DNA from: Crotalaria pallida
Taxonomy: Eukaryota > Streptophyta > Magnoliopsida > Fabales > Fabaceae
Direction: 5' to 3'
Length of the DNA stretch: 64,000 nucleotides
Assembly (NCBI GenBank): GCA_037953625.1
Contig: CM075652.1
Coordinates: forward strand, 17,194,501-17,258,500
Each line of letters begins with the position of its first letter. Positions within the stretch are counted from its first letter, which is position 1. Both the position numbers and the translations under genes were made by a program. A model generated the notes under the pieces. The model was not told the DNA's origin and made no database searches. It saw only the letters and a program-made list of their open reading frames with translations. Below are positions 47,321 to 57,460 of the stretch, piece by piece.

Positions 47321-49292
47321 TAAAATTCAAAAATTCAAAATATAATATTTTAATAGTTTTCCCTCCAAAATCATAATAATTTAATTTACTATTTTACCCT
47401 TTTTGATTCCAAAAATAATCCTTTTCTTATTTAACAATAAATCATAATTTATTTATTAAAATCCTTACCTTAAAATACTTTCTAATACAAAATAATTTCA
47501 TTTTAATAGATTATTAAATAGAATCTTTTCTCTTTATCAATTTTCATCATAAAAATTAATATTTATTTTCTTTATCCTTTTTCTAAAAATGAGGGATGTT
47601 ACACAGTACGTCCTTTCTTCTTTATTTCTTGATTGGACATTGGATATTTGTGAAACATAGTCTTGTTTGTTCATAATTTTCAGCATGCATCCCACTTGCC
47701 AAATTTCTTACCATAATCTCGTATTCTTTAACTCTTTCCTTTGTCTCACCAATGTCCGAGTTCAACATTCACATCCTTATGCCCATCTTAGTCTTTCAAT
47801 CAGAATTATTGGAATCAAAGGGAAGTAATTTAAATTCATAATAATAGATTTTATTTCATTAATATTTGTTGTCTTGCTTGTGTTTTCTGAAGCAAATAAC
47901 GAATAGGTTCTGCTAATCGGTTATTATGCTTAAAAGGTAAATCTGTATGCATAATTTGATTAGGATGACCGGTTACTAAATCAGGGTATCCGGTTATCTG
48001 TGTGTATCTTTTATCAAAATATACATTTTTTTATGGAAAAATTTGTAATTTTTGTCACAATAACTGATTACTTCTTAGGGTAATTCGTTATTTTGATAGA
48101 ATTCAGCATACATCAATTTCTCTGTCCGAATTCCAATGCCAATCCTTTAGGATTTCAGTACCATTCCTTTGTCCATGATTTCAACACATATTCATATTCA
48201 TGTAATCACATGTAATACTTATAAACATATATTCCATATAGCCAAAAGAATCGAGATCAATCCATAATTACATCATATCACATATTATGAACTCATGTAA
48301 ATCACAACATTCCATAGATCATAATCACAAATATTTCAGCAGAATTACAGTTTATAAATTCATATTTTATTTGTCAAACTATTTTCTCAAGTAATTGTTG
48401 AAAATACACATATACTAGTTTAGAATTTCGCTCGAAGTATTCTCTTGGATTATATTGACCTCCAAATCAAATAATCTCATGGTTTATTCATATAGTTTCA
48501 TTGAAGCTCGTGGAAAGCTTCCTACAACTTTTAACTTTCCTAACAATATCCTAGCCATAAGGGTAACATCTCCCATACCTTAGTGTAAGAGAAAATGTGA
48601 TAATTTGAGCTTGAGTTTCCCACTTGAGGTGATCTTTAATCATGCAACTCCTAAGCTCCTTGCCACTGAATAAATTGATTACAAGAGGGAATAGATGATG
48701 GAAAACTAGGGATTGTGAATTTGAAAGGGTTTTGATAGTGTATGTGGTGTATAAGGATTCCTTTGAGTTTTAAGAGTGCAAAAGTATTGGGATTTGGATG
48801 CCTTGGGCTTTGTATACTCATTGGCATTGCCCTTGAAGAAAATTACCCTTCATCAACATTAAATTCTAGAGATTTTTGGGTTTTAGAACCCAGGATAATC
48901 AGTTGCCTCTTCGAGTAATTGGTTATCATTTGTTTAAATTTTTTAGAATGACTAAAATTTACATTACGATAACCGATTATTATATCAGAAAAATGGGAAA
49001 ATCTGATTTCGTATCATTCCAATTTTTATTTACCTACTAACATATAAATAAGTAAGAAATCAACAATACAAATATTTGCATCCACTTTCTATAATTCTTT
49101 AGCTAACTAAGTGTAACTTATTTTATTTAAAAAAATCAAATAATCCTATTATATCAATTGGACATACTTTAAGTCTATGATATTTCAAAATATGATCAAA
49201 ATATTTTACAAAAAATCTCAATGCTTAAATAGAACCATGTTGTATTAGTATTTAATTTAATGAATGGGGAAAGTGGTGGATGTTACAAATTT

Positions 49293-49472
49293 TAATTTGG
49301 TTTGGTTTATTATCATGGAGATTTATTTTTGAGTATTGATTTTTAACCCCCGTGGTTGAATTTTTGACCCCCACTAATGATTATAAAACACTAAAATACC
49401 CTTACTTTTTGTTCTTTCTCACATTCACTCTCTCTCACTCTTTCTCTCTCTTCCACCTCTGCCTTCACCAAC
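49293..49472. other. short host spacer between A and D
   Basis: About 180 bases ending in a CT-rich run (49420-49465). Nothing recognised. Confidence 0.4.
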
Positions 49473-51935
49473 TGTAACATCCTAAATTTTAGTTCTAAGT
49501 GTAATAATAATAATAATAATTTTGGAATAATAGGAGTAATAAGTTTAAGTCAGGAGTAGGCGTGAAAAAAACACATTTTGGTGTTAAAAACATATAAAAG
49601 AGAAAATTTAAAATACAAGATTTATAACTTTAAACACAAATTCCACCATTGGATATGAAGATAAGGATTTTAGGAAGCTTGCTTTCAAATTTGAGTAAGA
49701 TCCGACGGTTAACGAAGAAGTTATGGAATTTTCAGTGCAAATAAAATAAATATAATATAACTTGTCAGAATACTCGAGTATTCAGTGGAATACTCAAGGA
49801 GTGGAATACTCGAGTAATTCGAGCAGACCAGAAAAAAATAAAACGCGAATCAAGCCCTCATTTCAGCAAAAACTCGATCCTTCCTTCCCCTCCACCCAAG
49901 AACACCCAATCCATGACCTTGAGACCTTAAAATCTCAAGCTCTTGTGGCCAACCATCATCATCCCCCAAGGTTCCAAGTGTTGATCATCTCCTTTTCACT
50001 CTCTCTTTGGGTATCTCTCTCTCTCCCTCCATGGCTACTTCTCTCTCTTAGCTCCATCACCTCAAGCAAGACCTAGGTATGTTGGAGCAAGTTTTCTTGT
50101 TTCCTTTCCTTCATTTATACTTGTCCTCTCTCTTGATTTTCTCTCTCTATTTCAAAGAAAAGGTGGTGAACTCATCAACCCCATCTTATTATTGCTTCTC
50201 ATCACTCTCCGGCTCGTCTCCTAACCGCTCTCCTTCATCACCGCATTTGGTTCATACGGTTTCAATTTTAAAGCTTTTAAAGCTAGGGTTTGGTACTTTC
50301 TCTCTCTCTCTCTATACTTGGTTGAGGTAAGAGGGGGTATTACCTTAGCTTAGGGAGTGTATTTCTAGTAGATGATAGTAGTAACTAAGAGCGATTGATT
50401 ATATATGTTAATGAACCTTAGGGTAGTTGATAACGGTTAACGAATAAGGACTTAACTAAAAATAGGAGACCCACATGATATTTATGCTTTGTATATGTGA
50501 TATGATGATTTGAACATGTTGTATGATAAATTATATGAATGATGTATGTATTGTTGTGTAACTTAGTGTTGGTAACTAAATGTGAGCATATGGAACTATG
50601 TGGAACTTGGAATATCTCTAGGGTTAATAGTTGAGTTATCCCTAATAATAACGAATGAATAAAATGAGGACGAGTAATTAGAGTGTTAAAAGTAGACAAG
50701 ATAATATGTGTAAAGAAAGTGAACAAAAAGACGAAAATGAAATAAAGGAACTAATGAACTTGGTATGCGAATGCCAGGCCGTGTAAGACTAACTACCGGT
50801 AAGTCGCATGTGCAACATGTGCAATAAGACGCGAGCGGTACATATGCAATGGTTGTGTAAGCCGTAGGACGGAAGGGCGTACGCAACGGTAAGACGCCCC
50901 GGTGTGGGAGCGCAGTGGTGGGTCGCAGTACCCTACAGGTTTTGTGGATGCTAGGCCGTGTAAGACGCACATCCATGTGCAGTAAGACGCACGCGGGACT
51001 TGTGCTGTAAGTCGCGAGTGGTCTGTGTGCAGTGGTTGTATAAGCCGTACGATGGAAGGGCGTACGCAGCGGTAAGACGCCCCGGTGTGGGAGCGCAATG
51101 GTGGATTCACAAACCTTAACAAGAAGAAAGATGATAAGATGATAAAATGTTATAAGAGACATAAAAAGAGGAAATCGGGAAAGGAAACAATATTAGTGTC
51201 AACGACAATTAATAAGCGAGGAACCTTGGGCGATGCATGTGTATGTAACTAGAAGGAATGATTTGATGTTTATATAAATGTTGTGATGTGTTCATATGTT
51301 AAATGTGTTTGACTTAGCTATTTACTATGTTTATTAGATTTCATTCGCTAAGTTTCGTGTAATGCTCACATCTTAACTGTTTTTATACAGATTCAGAGTG
51401 TGAGCAGACAAACATTGAGGTCGAGCAGGTGCATACTCCCTCACAGGGAGTATGAGTGTCAGTAGCAGGACTGATGTTGAGTCTTGGGCCGGGTTTTGAG
51501 TCTTTTTATGATGTGTTGCTTATTTAGGGACTTGTATATATGTATTTTGATGTAGATATTCAACAGGGCCGGCCCAGGACTTGTTTCTTTTGATTTTGGG
51601 TATTTTGGGAAATAGTCTTATTTCTGCTCACTTGTTTATATTCTTTTGCTGATGTGCAGCTATGTTGTATGGCATGATATGATATCGTGTGGCATGATAT
51701 GACTGGATATGATGTGATATGATATGATATGAACTCTGGCTGTCTTGTGTTAATTGAAAATGTTGTTTACAGGTTTAACAGGGAAAAACTAATTTTCGGA
51801 ATGTCCACAAAATAGAGTAAACTCCGCCGAATTTTCCGGATATTTTTATAATAAGGTTAAGGTTTTAAAAAGGAATTTTCAAGTTGCTATTTTTGTTTAA
51901 GAGTCTAATTAGGGTTTAAAAGTTAGGATGTCACA
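49473..51935 (+). repeat. 5' LTR of element D
   Basis: 2463 bp, TGTAACATCCTAAATTTTAG...TTAGGATGTCACA. An ACTCGAGT motif pair at 49771-49812 lies just before an A-rich AATAAAAC box (about 49830-49838), then CT-rich leader-like sequence. A two-copy minisatellite lies at 50775-51105. Confidence 0.88.
50775..51105. repeat. two-copy minisatellite in LTR D
   Basis: Two copies of a unit of about 170 bp containing GCCGTGTAAGAC, GTAAGCCGTA and GGAAGGGCGTACGCA.CGGT, then AAGACGCCCCGGTGTGGGAG. Not a coding or CRISPR structure. Confidence 0.8.
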
Positions 51936-51938
51936 TTT

Positions 51939-51950
51939 TGGTATCAGAGC
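51939..51950 (+). promoter_or_regulatory. primer binding site of D (tRNA-iMet)
   Basis: TGGTATCAGAGC three bases after the LTR end. Confidence 0.93.
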
Positions 51951-52135
51951 GGTTTTTCCTCGGCCTTGGAGTTTGGACTCACAACTCCACTGGTTTACTC
52001 ACCAAGCGAATAACCAATAGTTAGTGTCAAGTGTCTAGTAGCAAATATAAGTTCATATATTTGTATTTATATGTAGCTGAATGGTTATTTCATCATACTT
52101 GGGATAACCTGTTCATTCCTCAGGACTTAGCTATT

Positions 52136-53788
52136 ATGGCGGGAAGACGTGCGGAAACGGATCATATGGCAGCTATTTTTGAGAAATCGATTCAGATGAA
52201 CCAGAATCAGACGGAGAACATAGCAACAGCAGTAGCAGCCTTAAATCCTCTGCCACCAGCTCCAGCCGAGATCGACTGGTTGTCACGCTACAGGAAGAGT
52301 GAGCCGCCTAGGTTCGAGGGAGGTTATAATCCTAATGGGGCTAAAAAATGGCTCCAAGAAATAGAAAAAATCCTTCGTTCTCTGCAACCTACTGCTGATC
52401 ACAAGGTCCGTTTGGCCGAGTATATGTTGACTGGTGAGGCCGAGCATTGGTGGGAGCAACAGAGGAGAGGCTATGAGGTGGTGAATCAGGAAGTTACTTG
52501 GGCTTTATTCAAGATCTGTTTTCTTGGGAAGTATTTTCCTCAAGACGTGAGAAGGGAGAAGGAGATATCTTTTCTTAAGCTGGTGCAGGGAAATATGAGT
52601 GTCGGCGAATATGCGGCACAGTTTGAGGATCTGATTTGGTGTTCTGGCAGCTACAGGGATGCAATTGAGTGTACTAAATGCATCAAATTTGAATTCGGTC
52701 TCCGTTCTGAAATTAGACTTGCTTTCGAATATCAGAATATTGCTAATCTATCTCATTTTGTAAATATGATGAGCACCTATGAGAAGAGACTCAAGCAGAA
52801 ATCCATTGACAAGCGAAGCAGGGCAGCCCAGAAATCAGGTGACCCTATCAGAGGCAGGGGCCCAGTGCAGAGATCAGACCCTTATTCTGGTCCTAGAGTA
52901 GCAGTCCCTAGGACAGCTGGACAGGGTGTCATCCCCTCAGGTCCTATCAACCCATGTTCCTCATGTGGAAAACTTCATCGCGGTGCCTGCTGGTTCAAGG
53001 AGCGTCATTGGAGAGAGGGTCTTTGTTTCGTATGCGGACAGCCGGGTCATTTTGCTTCGAATTGTCCCAAAATTACTCTAAAGCAGGAAGTTAATGCCAC
53101 CCATGGTCAACATGCAGGCAGGAGCCAGCCCATTCAGAAGGGCAAGGTCTATACTATGGATGGAGAGGAGGTGGAGTTGTTTGACGAGCTCATCAGAGGT
53201 ACATGTACTATTAATGATATATCTTGTGGTGTACTATTTAATTGCGGTGCTTCCCATTCTTTCATCTCTCTTAGTTGCATGAAGAAGCTAGGGATATCAT
53301 CTGTTGAGATGCCATTTCAATTATCTGTTTCTACTCCAACTAGCTCTTCTGTTATTACATCTCAAATGTGTCTTAATTTCCCACTTCGGGTACAGGAGCG
53401 GAACTTCACAGTGAATCTTATTTGTCTTCCATTAACTAATCTGGATATCATCTTGGGCATGGATTGGATGTCTAGCCATCATGTCTTGATTGATTATGAG
53501 AAGAAATCTATTGTCTTTAATTCTACTTCTCTTGCGGCCATAGAAGTTGATGAAGAGGCTGATGTAAGCAAAATTCCGGTGGTTAGAGAATTCCCAGAAG
53601 TCTTTCCTAATGAGATTCCGGGACTGCCACCGCACAAAGAAGTTGAATTTAGTATTGATCTGGTTCTTGGAGCAGGACCAGTTTCCATAGCTCCTTACAG
53701 GATGGCAACCACTGAGGTAGTAGAGTTAAAGAAGCAGTTGAAGGAGTTATTGGCGAAGGATTTTATTCATCCTAGTGTATCTCCATGA
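52136..53788 (+). pseudogene. Ty3/gypsy gag and protease of D
   Basis: Open for about 550 codons from ATG 52136. Retrotransposon gag (ANPNGAKKWLQEIEKI-like region; AEHWWEQQRRGYE; EDLIWCSG), the CCHC knuckle CFVCGQPGHFASNC, then a retropepsin region in which the active-site triplet reads NCGAS: the Asp is replaced by Asn, a G-to-A change that should abolish protease activity. The start of RT (VEFSIDLVLGAGPVSIAPYRM) is included before a TGA at 53786, at a position where relatives have Trp. Confidence 0.88.
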
Positions 53789-54957
53789 GGAGCTCCGGTT
53801 CTTTTTGTCAAGAAGAAGAACGAAAGTTCCCTGATGTGCATAGATTATAGGCAGCTCAATGCGAGGACGGTGAAAAACAAGTATCCTCTTCCTCGCATCA
53901 ATGACTTACTAGATCAGTTGAGGGGTGCTGCAATTTTCTCAGAAATTGATCTTCGATCTGGGTATCACCAGATTCGCATCCGAGAGGAGGACATTCCTAA
54001 GACTACATTCAGGACTCGCTATGGGCATTATGAACATGTTGTGATGCCTTTCGGCCTAACTAATGCTCCGACAATATTCATGGATTTTATGAACAGGATC
54101 TTTCGGCCTTACCTGGATTCCTTTGTGATAGTGTTCATTGATGACATTCTGATCTATTCAAAGGATCCGAGTGAGCATGATGAGCATTTGAGACTTGTGT
54201 TGCAGGTATTGAAGGAAAAGCAGCTTTATGCCAAGTTACCTACGTGCATCTTTTGGCTTGATGAAGTGCATTTCTTGGGCCATTTTATTTCTAAGGAGGG
54301 TGTTGTTGTGGATCCCTCTAAGGTGGACGTGGTGTTAAAGTGGGAGAGGCCCACAACGGTAACCGAAGTGAGGAGTTTCCTTGCATGGCAGGTTACTATA
54401 GGAGATTCATTGAAGGATTCTCCAAGTTAGCTCTTCCTAACTAAGTTAACCAAAAATGATGTGCCTTGTCAATGTTCGCCCCAGTGCGAGCAGAGTTTTC
54501 AGGAGTTGAAAAAGAGGTTGACCAACTCTCCAGTTCTGATATTGCCATATCCCGACCAGTCCTTTGATGTTTATTGTGATGCCTCCAAACAAGGGCTAGG
54601 TTGTGTATTGATGCAACAAGGTAAAGCAGTTGCATATGCATCCAAGCAACTCAGGCAACATGAGTAGAACTACCCGACACACTATTTGGAGTTAGCAGCT
54701 GTAGTTTTTGCTCTAAAGATCTTGAGACATTATTTATATGGCACTCGATTTGAGGTTTTCAGTGATCATAAGAGTCTTAAATATCTCTTTGATCAGAAAG
54801 AACTGAATATGCGGCAGAGGAGGTGGATGGAATTTCTAAAATATTATGATTTCAATCTTCAATACCATCCTGGCAAGGCGAATGTAGTTGCAGATGCCTT
54901 AAGCCGAAAGTCCTTGCATATTAGTATCTTAATGGTGAAAGAAATGCAATTGATGTA
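53789..54957 (+). pseudogene. Ty3/gypsy RT and RNase H of D
   Basis: RT motifs CIDYRQLNA, FSEIDLRSGYHQIRI, MPFGLTNAP and the catalytic FIDD (VFIDDILIYSK) are readable to 54390. A frameshift follows, then RNase H (FDVYCDASKQGLGCVLMQ, LELAAVVFALKILRHYLYG, VFSDHKSLKYLF), with an in-frame TAG at about 54665 and TAG at 54956. Inactive. Confidence 0.9.
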
Positions 54958-55844
54958 GGAGTTTAGTAATCTCAATCTAGGTGTGCAGGTAAAACATAAA
55001 AGCATTGTCGTAGAAATGTTGTAGGTTACTAATGAATTTGTAGGTTTGATCAAAGAAAGACAGGCTGACGATCCAGAACTTCAGAAACTGCTAGAAAGGG
55101 AAACTGAACATGAAGAGCCCGATTTCAAAAAGGGTTCAGATGGAATCATCAGGTTAAGAGGTAGAGTGTGCATTCCTATGGAGTTCGAAGTAAGGAGGAT
55201 GATTCTTGAGGAAGCTCACAAAATAAATTGAGCCTTCACCCGGGTACCACAAAGATGTATCAGGATTTGAAGATATTATTTGTAACATCCCAAATCCGGT
55301 CAATTAAAAAATACGAGTTAACAAAAACTTTTTCTATAAGAAGTGTGAAAACCAGAATGTATTTTTTTCATAGAGTAATATTTCTTTTACAAAATATTCT
55401 GAGTGTAAAATACTTATATAATACAAACTCCCAAAAACCCCTTTTTACACCCAGAGCATTGGTCTTCACAACTCGATCCTTCTGCAAAAGGATTTGGATG
55501 ACGAGACATCATCCTGGCTGCTTCTTCTAGACACTTCCACTCCTACCGGAGTGACTTCAATTCTGTCCTTTGAAAGAACCTACCACCACAAACATGGTAG
55601 ATGGGAGTAAGTCACTTGTCATATCGCCTAAGCAGATTATATGATTGGTCAAACACAAACATTACAGATATCATTTCAACATAATAGATACATGCCCAAG
55701 AGTCTTATTAAACAACATTGGCTAGAACCATTAATTTCTCATGCCATGCATGCACGTCTCTCAAATCATTTCTCCATAATCAACTCTTCCAGAAAACAAC
55801 ACTCTGGGATAGGCAATCGTGCGCTCGATGTTTCCACAACCTGT

Positions 55845-56315
55845 ATAGCGGCCACACCGTTCTATACTAGAACCCCATCGACCACGATCTTAAAATGATA
55901 CAAGGGGATGATCCCTGAACCATTGTCCACCAATAGTTCTAGGTCCTTGTCATTTCTACAGTGGCGGCCACACCGTTCCAACCATCTCATGTAGCGGCCA
56001 CACCGTACTACATGGTTTCCAATCCCGCATGCACCTCACTGAACGATTCCCGGTACACCATGCATGAGATGCATCACACATATATTAATCATCACATCAT
56101 ACACATGGCGGCCACACCGTTCCATGCCTTCATATAGCGGCCACACCGTACTATATGGAATCACATACATATGGCGGCCACACCATTCCACATGTCTTCG
56201 TATAGCGGCCACACCGTTCCATACGGAATCACATCACAATTACCATACACATGGCGGCCACACCGTTCCACATGTCTTCGTATAGAGGCCACACCGTACT
56301 ATACGAAATCCTTTA
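55845..56315. repeat. GCGGCCACACCGT minisatellite in LTR E
   Basis: About nine units with the invariant core GCGGCCACACCGT spaced 35-60 bases, alternating TGGCGG and TAGCGG starts; contains the EagI-like palindrome CGGCCA/CGGCCG variants. Confidence 0.8.
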
Positions 56316-57130
56316 AGCACAACGACTTCTTGCAGGAGTTAGTCCATAACTTATGGAGATCAGGGCGATCCTACTTATCCAGCGTTCACATAACCGAATC
56401 GAGGCAACAAGCCCTAACGCATTTGGATTGGATCCTCATAATCAACAAGCATCACCACCCTTACATTAATAGTAATACTCCTTAAGTCATTGTCTATTTA
56501 TGTTCCAAGGTATTAGACTTACTCCACTTATCATCATGAGATAATAACTCTTTTCTAATGTCCTTGAAGCCAATAACTTCTTATATTCTAAGACATTAAT
56601 TACCAAGTAGACATGATCATGCTTATTAAATCCTTTATCAATATCTTACCCAGATCATGAACTACTAATCAAATTCTATATCTTCAAAGTAGACATGATC
56701 ATCTTTAATCTAAAGGGAACATGATGATTACTCCACCTCTTATACTGTATGAATCAACTTATCTAGAGGTCAGACTCAACTAATTGTTCATGCCCCTTAT
56801 GCAATCTTCAACCATCATAATTAGCACTAGGCAAGCATCTAACGCAAGTAAGATGCTCATGCCTATTCCCTTTACAAGTTTTCAATTTAAGTGACCAGCA
56901 TGATGCATGAGTTTAGCTCTCAATCCTAATTCCAGAATGAATGCAATTCCTTAACTTAAAAGAATTGATTGATGTATCACAGTTCGTAATATTCCACATT
57001 ACTAATTCATCACTTTCCTACCACCACCAATCAATCTCTTTTAAGTCTTAGATCACTTGGATTATCAATATTTAGTTATTAACCAAATGATTCAGGATTA
57101 AATATGGTATTTTCAATATTCTGGGTGAAC

Positions 57131-57460
57131 TACTCGAGTGTTCTTCAGCATACTCGAGTGTTCTTAACTTATTTCCAGATTACTCGAGTATTCTTCAGGA
57201 TACTCGAGTGTTCATGTCTTTCTGGGAATTTGGGGTTTCAGATTCGTAAAATTACTCGAGTGATTCATGAGTTACTCGAGTGTTCTTCATCATTTCCAGA
57301 ATACTCGAGTGACCCCTGAATTACTCGAGTGGTTTACCTTAACATATCCCATGAAACACTCAATTACTCAAGTTCTAGGCATGGTACTCGAGTGTTCTTC
57401 CTCAACATACATTATTTTACCAAAATTTTACTCGAGTAACCAGCCTAATACTCGAGTCTT
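57131..57460 (-). repeat. cluster of eleven ACTCGAGT octamers
   Basis: Eleven exact palindromic octamers plus one ACTCAAGT in about 330 bases, spaced irregularly, often followed by GTTCTTC. Two more lie at 58813 and 58833, upstream (minus strand) of the TATA box. Confidence 0.9.

Larger units (their letters stand above)
39437..47603 (-). mobile_element. solo-LTR-like element 'B', nested in A
   Basis: The ends TGTAACATCTTGATC (39437) and GAGGGATGTTACA (to 47603) have flanks TAGTG and CAGTA, which differ by two transitions and are read as a decayed duplication. Own sequence: 39437-39750 and 43046-47603, also holding the LINE. Minus-strand order: AACCGGTT cluster at 47278-47320, TATAAAA at 47092-47098, further motifs at 46396-46430 and 44100-44475, minisatellite at 43220-43600. 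No retroelement coding of its own. Confidence 0.72.
38635..49287 (-). mobile_element. solo-LTR-like element 'A', hosting nested insertions
   Basis: The ends TGTAACACCCCGATTT (38635) and GGTGGATGTTACA (to 49287) are flanked by perfect AATTT duplications (38630-38634 and 49288-49292). Its own sequence is 38635-39436 plus 47604-49287, about 2.5 kb; the middle is element B. Motif layout gives minus orientation: AACCGATT-type motifs at 48895-48985, a weak TATA near 48812-48820 and a second cluster at 47893-48085. No coding region, so probably a solo LTR. Confidence 0.8.

Noticed and set aside
50686..51162. 158- and 109-codon repetitive ORFs
   Set aside because: Reverse reading of the minisatellite in LTR D.
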